Shown one piece after another: positions 44,616-53,974 of a DNA stretch of 64,000 bases. The notes below the pieces were generated by a model. It was not told the origin of the DNA. It worked only from the letters and a program-made list of their open reading frames with translations, and made no database searches. Source of the stretch: [Clostridium] citroniae WAL-17108 (lineage in GTDB: Bacteria; Bacillota; Clostridia; Lachnospirales; Lachnospiraceae); the NCBI RefSeq assembly GCF_000233455.1, contig NZ_JH376420.1:284582-348581 (forward strand), in the 5' to 3' direction. A program made the translations under genes and the position numbers. Position 1 is the first letter of the stretch; every line of letters begins with the position of its first letter.

Positions 44616-45908
44616 TTATGTATTTTCATATAGAATTGTTTCAAGCATAAAAATATTATCTTCCCAGCTTACATCTACATAACCATGATATTTATTGGCA
44701 ATCCTTTTCATAGAATTAAGGCCCAATCCGTGTAAAACCTTTTCTTTTTTGCTTGTAATCAAATGGTTCCTCTCATCCTGCTTTATCTCACCTTGATATC
44801 GGTTTTTCAATGATATAAAGAGATATCCCTTTTCAAATGTCATTTGAATTCGGATCTCCCTGCTTTTACAATCAACACTCTCAGATGCCTCTAGCGCATT
44901 ATCAATGGCATTTCCTAAAAAGACACTTAGATCCTCATCCAGTATATTCATGACAGGTGGAACCTTTAAATCTGTATATAGGGCAATATTTTTTTGCCTG
45001 GATTGCTCCCAAAGATGATTGATATGTGCATCAATTACCAGGTTCCCTGTTCTTGATTCCAGACGCCCCTTTCCCGTAGATTCTCCTATCAATTTTTCCA
45101 ATACTCCTATGAGCTCTTCTTTCTGATCCGAATTTGCCAATTCCCGCAAATACATATACTGCTGCTTCATATCATGGCGCATCTCACGTACCTCTGTAGC
45201 CGCAATTTCCTCCAATTCCCATTCTCTTTTATATAGCTTAAACTGTTTTGTATACATGCTATTATTTCTTTTAACCAAAACCATCTCTACCACCCGCAGA
45301 TATGCCAGATAAAAAGATAATGTTAAAATAATCAATATAACCGTTGCCACTAATAGCCAGCCAATCCCCTGCTTTGTAATATCAATTGTCTGCATATAGA
45401 ATGCATTATACAGAACCATTACTAAGAGCATTGTTACAATCATATAGGGACTTCCGGCATATGGTATATGCCCGCCTCCATTCCGTCTTATAACACTGCG
45501 TACTACCAATACAAATGGTGCTAATAAAACTTTAGATAGTACAGAAATAACCTCAAAAGGTACCTCAGAACCAAACAGAAACATATAAAACAGCTGTACA
45601 CTTCCTTCTAATAACATCCATACCACGATAAATGCAATTGGAAAAATACATCGCTTCCAATATCCACCCTTATACGAAAATATCCCAACTGCCTGTATCG
45701 TTACAAATAGAATAGCAAGATTCATGCCCGGAGAGAAAAAAATCATTTTCATATTGGTACAGAATTGCCAGCCAAAAAACAACAGCCAGCCAATTATTGA
45801 AGTTCCTTTATTTTCCCTCACAAGAAAAACATCTAAATACACTTTGAGCAAAATTGTGCAGTATAATGCCATACTAATTTGGGTGGTGAATAATCCGACT
45901 GCTTTCAT
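44616..45908 (-). CDS. agrC: AgrC-like sensor histidine kinase
   Basis: 430 aa. N-terminal half with about six to seven transmembrane helices (WLLFFGWQFCTNMKMIFFSP onward), phosphoacceptor EVREMRHDMKQQYMYLREL and a GHKL ATPase domain with VFLGNAIDNALEASESV and LHGLGLNSMKRIANKYHGY. Likely receptor for the peptide from agrD 330 nt away. It overlaps the regulator gene by one base. Paralogue of the kinase at 11418-12707. Confidence 0.9.
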   Translation of the reverse strand: MKAVGLFTTQISMALYCTILLKVYLDVFLVRENKGTSIIGWLLFFGWQFCTNMKMIFFSPGMNLAILFVTIQAVGIFSYKGGYWKRCIFPIAFIVVWMLLEGSVQLFYMFLFGSEVPFEVISVLSKVLLAPFVLVVRSVIRRNGGGHIPYAGSPYMIVTMLLVMVLYNAFYMQTIDITKQGIGWLLVATVILIILTLSFYLAYLRVVEMVLVKRNNSMYTKQFKLYKREWELEEIAATEVREMRHDMKQQYMYLRELANSDQKEELIGVLEKLIGESTGKGRLESRTGNLVIDAHINHLWEQSRQKNIALYTDLKVPPVMNILDEDLSVFLGNAIDNALEASESVDCKSREIRIQMTFEKGYLFISLKNRYQGEIKQDERNHLITSKKEKVLHGLGLNSMKRIANKYHGYVDVSWEDNIFMLETILYENT

Positions 45909-46627
45909 TACTTTATTTTCTCCATTTGTCCCCTTAACATTTCGTCCACCTGTTTCTGGTATTTCCTGCTTAGTGGAAGTTCCAGCCCAGTATTCATAAT
46001 TACCCTATCATATCCAATCCCTGCTATATAATGATAATTAACAAGGTATGATTTATGAATCCTTAAAAAATATTCCTTTTCCCCTTCCAACTTTTTCTCT
46101 ATCACATCCAATTTGTTATACTCTTTCAAAATCCCGTTTTTCCATACAATCCTTACTTCACGAAGATTGCTTTCAAAATACAAAATATCACACATTGGTA
46201 TTCTATACTCAGTTTTCATATAGCGAAAACAATAATTCGCATTATGTTTCGTGAGTTTTTGCAACATATAAAGAAATGTATCCTCGAACTCCTTAACCTT
46301 TATCGGTTTCATGATAAATGCGATTGGTGCAGACTTAAAAGCTTCTTTCATATAAGATTCATAAGAGGTAACATAAGCAAGTTGGAAATTCCAATCGAAT
46401 TCTCTTATTCTATATGCCGTCTCCAATCCATCCATCCCCCCGATTTGTATATCCATATAAATTATGTCAAACCGCTCTCCTTTTTTTATCTTTTCCAACA
46501 GCTTCGCGCCATCTTCAAAACAATCAACATCTATATGGAGCTTATGTCTTTCTGCCAATTCATACAGCAATTCTTCTAGTTTTCCCAGAAGATAGCGGTT
46601 ATCATCACAAAGCGCAATTTTAATCAT
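45908..46627 (-). CDS. agrA: AgrA-like LytTR response regulator
   Basis: 239 aa. Receiver domain with ALCDDN, phosphoacceptor in FDIIYMDIQIGGMDG and Lys in FIMKPIK, then a LytTR domain with FLRIHKSYLVNYHYI and LELPLSRKYQKQV. Expected to bind the direct repeats upstream of agrD and possibly its own operon. It lies 33 nt after the Xre gene and overlaps the kinase by one base. Paralogue of the regulator at 12710-13435. Confidence 0.9.
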   Translation of the reverse strand: MIKIALCDDNRYLLGKLEELLYELAERHKLHIDVDCFEDGAKLLEKIKKGERFDIIYMDIQIGGMDGLETAYRIREFDWNFQLAYVTSYESYMKEAFKSAPIAFIMKPIKVKEFEDTFLYMLQKLTKHNANYCFRYMKTEYRIPMCDILYFESNLREVRIVWKNGILKEYNKLDVIEKKLEGEKEYFLRIHKSYLVNYHYIAGIGYDRVIMNTGLELPLSRKYQKQVDEMLRGQMEKIK

Positions 46628-46660
46628 AGTATTATCCCCAGTTAAGTAAGCTCTTTTTCA

Positions 46661-47017
46661 TCACTCTTTTTCATCACTCTTTTCCATCTTCGCTGCCATA
46701 ACATCCATTAAATCCCATACTATTTCCTGATAGTCTTCTTTTAGTATATCGAAAATCTGTACTAAATTGTACTTCTCTTGCAATTTATCCAATAGGACTC
46801 TCTGTTCTTCCAAATTGCGTTTTGCTTTAGAGCGCCCTAAAATATAATCGGTAGTTACATTGAAAAAGTCAGCATAAAGCTCTAAATGTTCCCTTGTCAT
46901 AGTGCTGCTGTCACGTTCAATTCGGCTTACTACCTGCTGGGATATTCCAATTAAATTACCCAGACTTTTCTGGCTTAAATGGGCGCTTTTTCTTAACTCT
47001 TTTAGTCTATCATGCAT
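46661..47017 (-). CDS. Xre-family regulator heading the agr cassette
   Basis: 118 aa. The start is the ATG at 47017, with AGAGGTG 6 nt upstream. HTH_3: LKELRKSAHLSQKSLGNLIG then ISQQVVSRIERDSSTMTREH, followed by a helical tail. Whole-length paralogue of the protein at 13437-13778. Likely co-regulates the cassette with AgrA, or sets the threshold for induction. Confidence 0.8.
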   Translation of the reverse strand: MHDRLKELRKSAHLSQKSLGNLIGISQQVVSRIERDSSTMTREHLELYADFFNVTTDYILGRSKAKRNLEEQRVLLDKLQEKYNLVQIFDILKEDYQEIVWDLMDVMAAKMEKSDEKE

Positions 47018-47063
47018 AAATAACACCTCTATATTAAGTTTATCATTTATGCATGCCCCTTAT

Positions 47064-47091
47064 ACTCTAATCTCTTTTTTATTTTACTCTA
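47064..47091 (-). promoter_or_regulatory. Direct TAGAGT repeats, 22-bp period, upstream of Xre cassette 1
   Basis: Minus-strand TTAGAGTA occurs twice; the hexamers are at 47091-47086 and 47069-47064, period 22, and 47 bp upstream of the Xre start. Identical arrangement to cassette 2 (13826-13853), although the flanking DNA differs. Confidence 0.6.
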
Positions 47092-47153
47092 ATTTAAGGT
47101 TTTTAAAGTTATAATTCTTGTATTAAATAGCCAACTATTTAGGTTTTTCTTTT

Positions 47154-47954
47154 TTACTCACGTTTCAATCTGCCTATTACAACAAACCTTTCACCACTTT
47201 TTTGATAACAGCATGTAACTAAATACAAAAGTGAGGTGTTGTCATCTGGAATAATGCCTGTCTCATAAATTTCACGCTGTTTTAATTTTTGAAAATAGGC
47301 TCTTTGCTCAGTTAAATCCGTTCCATCTGTCAGGGAGAACAAGGCATCGGTTTCGTTTTCCCAATCATTTTCATCCGCATACAATACCGTAAAAATTTCA
47401 TATTGATAACGTGCCCATAATGTATCAAGTCGAATGATTGGATGCATCTTCCAAAACTCTATGCTTTGATATTTAAGCAAATCTGCAAACATTGTCCCAT
47501 TTCTCATATTATGTCCATAAATGAAAATATCTTCATTCTCGGCCTCGATATCACCTGATCCAACAAAGGGTACTCCCGCATAAGAATATTCTCCCGTAAA
47601 ATTTCGATGAAGATAGTATTCCGGTTCCCAAAGTGTCTGCATGACTGGATAATCAATATTAGTTCCATCAATAAAAATCCAGCCAACAAAATCCGGGGTT
47701 TTCTCTGCAAGTTCCTGATATTCTGGCAGGACTGCTCTTTCCTCACCGTTTAAGCTCTTCATCATTTTATCTCCTGTTCTCTTAACCTCCGCCGCCGCAC
47801 TGCTCCTTTCCCTTTCTGCTGAAATACTATTCCTCAAAATTTCAAATTTTATTTGCTCCTTTTCCTGCATCCATAGATTTCTCCCTAACACAGCCGTCGA
47901 AAAAAACATTGATACAATTAACATTCCAAACGTAATTTTCTCTCCCCATTTCAT
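47154..47954 (-). CDS. srtB: Class B sortase
   Basis: 266 aa. N-terminal signal anchor (ITFGMLIVSMFFSTAVLGRN), then the sortase barrel with His in FIYGHNMRNGTMF, Cys in LLYLVTCCYQKSGERF (TLxTC-like) and a C-terminal Arg in SGERFVVIGR. Class B sortases attach proteins to peptidoglycan or polymerise pili. In ICEs sortases often serve a surface exclusion or adhesin function. It overlaps the next gene by 4 nt, so it is part of the conjugation operon. Confidence 0.85.
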   Translation of the reverse strand: MKWGEKITFGMLIVSMFFSTAVLGRNLWMQEKEQIKFEILRNSISAERERSSAAAEVKRTGDKMMKSLNGEERAVLPEYQELAEKTPDFVGWIFIDGTNIDYPVMQTLWEPEYYLHRNFTGEYSYAGVPFVGSGDIEAENEDIFIYGHNMRNGTMFADLLKYQSIEFWKMHPIIRLDTLWARYQYEIFTVLYADENDWENETDALFSLTDGTDLTEQRAYFQKLKQREIYETGIIPDDNTSLLYLVTCCYQKSGERFVVIGRLKRE

Positions 47955-48259
47955 ACATGTATTTCTCCTATTTTGCTAGTCTCCATCTCTTCCCAAATAA
48001 GTCTAGAAAAATAAATCAAAGTTCCATCCACCCAGCGACATATCCGATTCCCTGTTAAATACTCCTCTGAGCTGCATTCCGGATTATCCCTTCTCCATCC
48101 AGTTTTATCCAAAAATTCCTCTATACTTTCATATGTTTCTAACGCCTCTGCTGCCTCTTCTATGCTTCTCTGTTTCAGCATGTCTTCTGATATAAGAAAC
48201 TCTTTTTTTAAAATATTTCTTATTTTTGCCTGTGAATATTCCAGCCTGTCACCATTCAT
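47951..48259 (-). CDS. Small conserved-looking protein after virD4 (102 aa)
   Basis: Begins MNGDRLEYSQAKIRNILKKE; the ATG at 48259 overlaps the last codons of virD4 by 11 nt, with GAGG 12 nt upstream. Acidic, with EEAAEALETYESIEEFLDKT and a central Trp/Arg-rich part. No family recognised. Coupled to both virD4 and sortase, it is presumably part of the conjugation module. Confidence 0.5.
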   Translation of the reverse strand: MNGDRLEYSQAKIRNILKKEFLISEDMLKQRSIEEAAEALETYESIEEFLDKTGWRRDNPECSSEEYLTGNRICRWVDGTLIYFSRLIWEEMETSKIGEIHV

Positions 48260-49606
48260 CTGTAAACAAATCCTCCACCTTCTCAATCGTTTCACCGTAC
48301 TCTGTTGTCTCCGCTATATTTTCCCCTGCTTCAAAAGAATCCATTGCTGTTTCCTCTAATATGCCATACGATTCCTCCATTATGGGTTCTTCCAATTTAC
48401 AGCATTTTTCTTCCTGACTGCCACTTTTTCTTAAAAAGTCCGTTTGCTTAGCAATGTCCATCTCCTTTATTCTCCATTCTGGTACATACCTTTCAGTCTT
48501 TTCGAGCACCAATCTTTTTGCATCTGGATGATGGCTATAATCAAATTTCTTTACCTTCAGCACTTTCTGTCCCCGGATAATCACAAGCGCCTGTTCCAAG
48601 GGAAACCTCAAAATTTCATCTGGCAATAAAAGCATCCGTTTCCCCACAGAGCTGGTTTCCGAGTAATCCGGTACATAGTTGCTCATCCGGATTGTGTTCA
48701 AGTTCTTCCGCACAGAAGATACCCCTACCGTCACCTCGCCAGAACGACCGCTAAAATAAGTTGCTGTTGTCATATCGTTACACCCCAAAAACAGGGATGT
48801 ATCACAGCCTCCCAGTATCTCCTCCCACTGTCCATCCGGATAGCGGTTCTGGAGCTGTGGAATATTCTGGTATAAAATACTCATACCCAGATTCCGGCTC
48901 CTGGCCGTTGCCAGTTTTTTCTTAAAATCAGGTACAATACCAATATTGGGGAATTCGTCAAGAATAAAATGAACCGTCACAGGTAGTTGCCGATTCTCCT
49001 GCCGGTCTGCAAATCGAATTAGCTTAATACAGAGGAATGACACAAACAGCGTCGCCAACACATCATAGGTGGAGTCCTGATCCGAAGTGATACAAAAATA
49101 AGCGCATTTTTCCCTCCCTGGCAGCGTCAAATCAATTTCACGGTAGCTGGTAATCTTCTGTACCTTTTCATTCTGCATAATCTGAAGCCTGGTTCCCAAA
49201 CCAAGCACCGCATTTCCTTTCACCTTTTCTGCTTTTGAGAACAGGCGGTATGGTCCTTTCGCCGGATGGGTCGTCGGCAGATTATCGAAGATTCCATCAA
49301 TCGCTTCCAGACTCTGGTTAATCAGCAGCTTATAGGCTTCTGCAAATGTTCGGTCCTTTTCCTCATACTCATGGTAGACATAAAGACACAGTGCTTTCAA
49401 CAAATCCATTTCTGTGTTGTCGTAAAAATGGTCAAACTTATCCGTGGTATTCCGGATAACAACATCTACAAAGGTATCAATCAGTCCCCCACCGTCTATC
49501 TCTGCCAGGCAATCCCACGCATCTGAATGGTCCAAATCAATCAAGTTCCATAGCCGGACTGTATATCCTTCTGCTTTCAGATATGCAGCCGTATCTTCGT
49601 ACAACT
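48249..49606 (-). CDS. VirD4/TcpA-like coupling protein, 3' exon
   Basis: Second part of a type IV coupling protein gene that is interrupted by a group II intron. After intron removal (49607-52286) the frame joins ...DPKS-E-LYEDTAAYL, giving a 644-aa protein with exon 1. Exon 2 contains the Walker B motif VTVHFILDEFPNIGIV and the FSGRSGEVTVGVS segment typical of VirD4. An acidic C-terminal tail follows. The protein forms a hexamer at the membrane, recruits the relaxosome and pumps DNA. A TTG at 49604 might give an unspliced translation product, but it would lack Walker A. Confidence 0.85.
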
Positions 49607-49655
49607 ATAGCGATAGGTAACTTTTTGATGTTATCTCCAAGTTTTCCCCCGCTTC

Positions 49656-49690
49656 ACACCGTACATGAAACTTTCGCTTCATACGGCGTT
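49656..49690 (-). ncRNA. Group II intron domain V-like hairpin
   Basis: Minus strand GCCGTATGAAGCGAAAGTTT then CATGTACGGTG: a short stem with a GCGA/GAAA-type loop and the 2-nt bulge that typify domain V, preceded by the catalytic-triad position (CGC/AGC). It lies 50-80 nt from the 3' splice site, as expected with domain VI between them. Confidence 0.75.
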
Positions 49691-49716
49691 CCATCATATC
49701 CAAATAGATTTATAAG

Positions 49717-51543
49717 TTATTTCCCAGTTATTGTCTGGTATCCGTAATTCGTCCGTATTCTGTTCAGTTTTTTCTTCTGCTGACTATTAAGAACATAACC
49801 TTTTAACAGTGATTTTGCTTCATCTGCTGATTCTGTTAGGATTGCCTTTGCAATGGGAATTTCCACAAATGCCAGATTAGAATATCTGTCAAGGTTATCT
49901 CCTTTGTCTGATTTGTGAATACATATCAGAGTGGACGGAGTTCCTCGACGATTCATTACATAGCAGTTGCCTTGTTGTGCGATATATGCCGAAATACGAT
50001 TGTCGTTAAACTCTACGCTATCGGCAGGGTTTTCATTTTCCAACAACGCTCGGATTTCTTCTTTTGTTACAACTACAACGTCCTCATGCACCTTGTTTCT
50101 CCCTTGCTTTGTAAAATTACAAATATCTTGCGAGAAATTCATAGGATTTTTGTGTTGTACTCCTTGAATCGGCAATAGCGGATTATCCGCAATCATCACT
50201 ATTTTTGTTTTTGGTCTGATTCCTTTTGTCCTGCTCTGAAATTCTGAACTTGTACTTTCAAATGGAACTGATTTTGCAATGTTCCTTAAACGGATTCGTA
50301 TGGTCGGTAAGAGAGCGTAACTTACTTCTGTCAGGTTGTTATATACGTTAGTTGCTATGCAGTAGTAATTCTGCATACCGATAACTGTCAGATTATATCT
50401 GCTGATATTGAAGCCAGTCGTATGTCTGGCTATATCTTTTACCTTTAACTTTAGATTTGTTTTCGCTTTCTTTAATGCTTTTTGGTTCATATCTGTTTTG
50501 GCAACATAACCGTGTTTCGTTCTTCCTTTTGGAATGACTTTGATTTTGAACCCCAGAAAATCTGATGAATTTTTCTTCAGATTTACTACCTTTGATTTCT
50601 CTGGACTGATTTCTAATTTCAGTCTTTTATTAAGAAAATCTACGGTACTGTGGTAAAATCTTTGTGCTTCTCCATAGGTTGAACACATGATTTTAAAATC
50701 ATCAGCGTAACGTACAATAAAACCGCTTTTCAGTTTGGTATATTTCTTTGCGTATTGAAGCCACCCATTTTTACTGCGGTTCTTCGGCTGGAATGTTTCC
50801 CACTGACTGCTTACCCACCAGTCTAATTCATTAAGGACTATGAGGGAGAGCAGTGGACTTAACAGACCGCCTTGTGGTGTTCCTTTTTCTGGGACACCCT
50901 CGCCGTCAATTTCAGCTTTCAGCATTTTGCTGATAATGCAAATCAATCTTTTATCCCGAATACCAAGTGTCCAGATTTGTTTTAATAGTTTTCCATGATT
51001 GACATTATCGAAAAATCCTTTAATGTCTACGTCAACACAGTAATGATATTTTGATAAATTTATCAGTGTCGTTACTCTGCTGACTGCATGGTGGGCACTT
51101 CGATTCGCACGGAATCCATAGGAATGATTATGGAACTTTGGTTCGCATATCGGCTCTAGGACTTGCAGGATACATTGTTGTACCAGCCTGTCCCAGATAC
51201 ACGGAATCCCCAATGGACGCATTTTATCGCTCCCAGCTTTGGGAATGAAAACACGTCTGACTGATTTCGGGCGGTAGTCGTTAAGACTTTCCCGAACGGT
51301 AGCGACAATCTCAGCATTACTGAATCGTTTTATATCATCTATCGTCATTCCGTCCGTTCCAGCCGTTTTACTTCCACTGTTTGATTTCAGATTACGGTAA
51401 GCTAAACAAATATTTTGTTCCGAACCAATAATTTCAAGTAACTTATAAAAGTTATTACCGTTCTTGCTCTGTGCGTATAACTCGTCATAAATATGTTGCA
51501 TATCATAATACTCGTTATAGCGGAGCTTGTTTTTCTTTAGCAT
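49717..51543 (-). CDS. ltrA: Group II intron-encoded reverse transcriptase/maturase
   Basis: 608 aa from the ATG at 51543 (GGAGGG 9 nt upstream). RT domains: RRVFIPKAGSDKMRPLGIPC, DVDIKGFFDNVNHGKL, GTPQGGLLSPLL and the active site RYADDFKIM. The maturase X region (LKKAKTNLKLKVKDIARHTT) follows. The C-terminus has YVMNRRGTPSTLICIHKSDK but lacks the paired CxxC of a classical HNH endonuclease, so the endonuclease domain is divergent or absent. The protein assists splicing and reverse-transcribes the intron at its target. Confidence 0.92.
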   Translation of the reverse strand: MLKKNKLRYNEYYDMQHIYDELYAQSKNGNNFYKLLEIIGSEQNICLAYRNLKSNSGSKTAGTDGMTIDDIKRFSNAEIVATVRESLNDYRPKSVRRVFIPKAGSDKMRPLGIPCIWDRLVQQCILQVLEPICEPKFHNHSYGFRANRSAHHAVSRVTTLINLSKYHYCVDVDIKGFFDNVNHGKLLKQIWTLGIRDKRLICIISKMLKAEIDGEGVPEKGTPQGGLLSPLLSLIVLNELDWWVSSQWETFQPKNRSKNGWLQYAKKYTKLKSGFIVRYADDFKIMCSTYGEAQRFYHSTVDFLNKRLKLEISPEKSKVVNLKKNSSDFLGFKIKVIPKGRTKHGYVAKTDMNQKALKKAKTNLKLKVKDIARHTTGFNISRYNLTVIGMQNYYCIATNVYNNLTEVSYALLPTIRIRLRNIAKSVPFESTSSEFQSRTKGIRPKTKIVMIADNPLLPIQGVQHKNPMNFSQDICNFTKQGRNKVHEDVVVVTKEEIRALLENENPADSVEFNDNRISAYIAQQGNCYVMNRRGTPSTLICIHKSDKGDNLDRYSNLAFVEIPIAKAILTESADEAKSLLKGYVLNSQQKKKLNRIRTNYGYQTITGK

Positions 51544-52286
51544 GGTCTGTACCCTCCTTGTTTGCAGGAGCAAGTACATCTCTTAGTCTTACTCGAACCC
51601 ATACCATTTTTCTTAGTAATTCTATTCTTCATATGACTAGTGGCTATCCCTCCACCGCTTGTTATCACGGTTTCATAGGTACTGTGCCACCACTCTCACT
51701 GACATTAACACACCTTATATCATTGCTAATCTCACAATAACTTTCTGATGTGAACACTTCACAGACAGTAAAATCTCCATGTTGTCAGCTTTCAACGTTC
51801 CAAACACACTATCTGTACATATATCCTTAGGTTTCCTCTATAAGCCTGCTACCTTGATAACGCCTTTAACGTTATATGGATTTTCATAAATGCAGAGTCT
51901 TACTCACCCACAGTAGCGACACTATTTGTGTCACTGGACATTTCTATCCAGCCCCGATATAGACCTGTACATTCAAGGATTCGTCAGTAGACCTCTCATC
52001 TACATTCTAACCATAGATATTTTATAGACTTCCGGCATATAAGACACAACGCCCACCTCTGGGAATCTTTCGTCAGCATTATCTGTTACGGTGTCTGTCT
52101 GCCGACTTCACCGAGCTTCTGACAGAGCCTTGTTTACTCAAGTTTCTGCCAGTCGGAGTATTAAAGTAGCCTTTCAGGGCGTTACCCCGTCATTCGACTA
52201 TTCGTGTGTTTAGTTCTCCAACACACATTAAATATTGATTTAATGAAGTGCTGTGCCTACTCTTTTCAAGCAGGAACGTTTCGCAC

Positions 52287-52863
52287 CCGATTTAGGATCC
52301 GTAATGAACATACTCTCTCCCCGCCGGATACACTGGAGAATCATGTTGCGGGCAAAAGCCCTGGATTTCATGGAACCTTGGGAACCACACACCGCAATAT
52401 TCCGATTCAGTCTGGATTCCGGAGGAAGGCTTAAAATACTTCCGCTTATAAGATCGGTTCCCAGGATAATCCCTTTTGTTTCTTTCACATCCCTCTCCTC
52501 CCTCAGAACCTGCTTCTTCTCCACCTCTGTCATGTATCCTGACGTCCCGTAGGTTCCCAGACTGGAATATTTGAAATTCCGTTCTTCGTCCATATCTGAA
52601 CCACCTGCCTTGCCCTGATATGCAATAAAACCTGCAAAAATCAGGAATAGCCCAATGGTGCAAATTGTCGTTTTCCAACCACGGAATGAAAATATCGCTG
52701 TAAAATAACAGCGGAACGGATTGAAGCTCACATGTGCGGTATCTACCGCAGCCTGGCAGAGCAAGCCGCTCACATAAAGAGCTAGGACAAACAGCAATGC
52801 CAGTCCCCATAAAAGTTTCTTCCTCTCCTCATTTTCGCTTAAAAATCCCCTCAGCCATTTCAA
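52287..52863 (-). CDS. VirD4/TcpA-like coupling protein, 5' exon
   Basis: First 192 codons of the coupling protein. Two transmembrane helices (LLWGLALLFVLALYVSGLLC; TICTIGLFLIFAGFIAYQ), then IILGTDLISGSILSLPPESR and Walker A IAVCGSQGSMKSRAFARN, with SMFITDPKS just before the intron. Without splicing the frame runs 16 codons into the intron and stops. Confidence 0.85.
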
Positions 52864-52908
52864 CAGTATGCACCTGCCTCTCTGTCAAATTTTAGTCCCC
52901 CTTGCCTT

Positions 52909-53973
52909 TTATCCCCCGGAATCCGTCTTATTTCCCTGTGCGCTATGATACTGATACAGATTCCCATAATAAGCCCCAATCGTATTGACCGCATTATATA
53001 ATGCCGTTATCATCACCGCTCGGATATTTCTTGCCTTTGTCTCCGTTTCCTGCAGACAATTAAGCACATATTGGATATGAAACATGTTCAGTTTCCTGTA
53101 CTGTGCCTTTACCAATTCCGTAGGACGCTCCTCCCGGTTCACCCGTATGGCTTCTGCCGTGGAGGTCAAAACCTCTGTGGCAATCTCTACCAGCTCGTCC
53201 AGCTCCTTCTTATCCGTCCTATCCTGAATTAAAATATCATATTCAATCTGTCTCTTAAATGCCCCCTTTGTCTGCTGATAGGATTGGATGGGATAATCTG
53301 TGTTGTAATCTCTGTATGTATTCTCTGTATTTGTCTCCCCCATTTCAGTGGGACCCTCTCTCTCATCCCATGGGGAGGTGTCCCCGTTTTCAGTGATACC
53401 CCTCTCCGATTCTGGTGGGAGGTGTCCCCGATTTGAGTGATACCCTCTGTAAACCATCCCCGCACCACTCTCTACTCCGAAATTCTTCCTATTTTCTTCT
53501 TTCTTCGCTTCCGGTTCCTGCTTTGTTACACATTCCTCTGGAAATGTAATCTGCTCCAGAACGTCCGCATCCAGCTCCAAAAACAGTATATTGGGTACCG
53601 TCTGTCCATTGATAGTCAGGGTACGGAACACCCGCCGTACCACTCCCAGCCGTTCCAGTTCCACCACAGCATTGGTGGCATCCCGTTTGGTAATCCCGAA
53701 CTGATCCGCCATCTGTTGATAGCTTCGCTGTAAAAGGTCTGCCTTAAACCGTTTTCGGTATCCCAGAAGCTGCCCGCTTCCTTCGTCCCTCACCTCCGCA
53801 GCCCGGTACCAGTACACAATATCGGATAGGATTACAATGGCATTAAGGTATGGTTTTCCGGTGGGTTTGCGAATAGTCCGGTACCATGCCGCTGGTATAA
53901 TATTGCCCGTGATGTTCATCCGGCTTAACCGGTCTACCGTCTCATTTCCTGTTGAGGTTCGGATTCCCTCCAT
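52909..53973 (-). CDS. RepA-like winged-helix protein
   Basis: 354 aa, cytosolic. An N-terminal conserved part (AIVILSDIVYWYRAAEVRDE) and a winged-helix (LLQRSYQQMADQFGITKRDA, TNAVVELERLGVVRRVFRTL) resemble replication initiator/RepA-like proteins of ICEs and plasmids. The centre is a low-complexity linker with repeated RGHLPPE/GDTSP segments. The C-terminal part is helical (MFHIQYVLNCLQETETKARN). It could initiate rolling-circle or theta replication of the excised element, or be a regulator. Confidence 0.6.
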   Translation of the reverse strand: MEGIRTSTGNETVDRLSRMNITGNIIPAAWYRTIRKPTGKPYLNAIVILSDIVYWYRAAEVRDEGSGQLLGYRKRFKADLLQRSYQQMADQFGITKRDATNAVVELERLGVVRRVFRTLTINGQTVPNILFLELDADVLEQITFPEECVTKQEPEAKKEENRKNFGVESGAGMVYRGYHSNRGHLPPESERGITENGDTSPWDEREGPTEMGETNTENTYRDYNTDYPIQSYQQTKGAFKRQIEYDILIQDRTDKKELDELVEIATEVLTSTAEAIRVNREERPTELVKAQYRKLNMFHIQYVLNCLQETETKARNIRAVMITALYNAVNTIGAYYGNLYQYHSAQGNKTDSGG

Positions 53974-53974
53974 C

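Larger units (their letters stand above)
49607..52286 (-). mobile_element. Group II intron inserted in virD4
   Basis: 2680 bp. The minus-strand 5' end is GTGCGAAACG (group II consensus GTGYG) and the 3' end is CTATCGCTAT (AY). Joining the flanks restores DPKSE LYEDT across the junction, a VirD4 motif. It contains a reverse transcriptase/maturase gene (49717-51543) and a domain V-like hairpin near the 3' end. The 5' part (51544-52286) holds the ribozyme domains I-III and no other gene. The element is expected to splice and so keep virD4 functional, and to spread by retrohoming. Confidence 0.9.

Noticed and set aside
44411..44644. 78-aa minus-strand frame overlapping the end of agrC
   Set aside because: It runs straight through the agrC terminator hairpin and T-run, has no ribosome binding site and overlaps agrC.
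47128..47146. Hairpin TAAATAG/CTATTTA after the sortase gene
   Set aside because: Very short AT-only stem without a T-run; too weak to call as a terminator.
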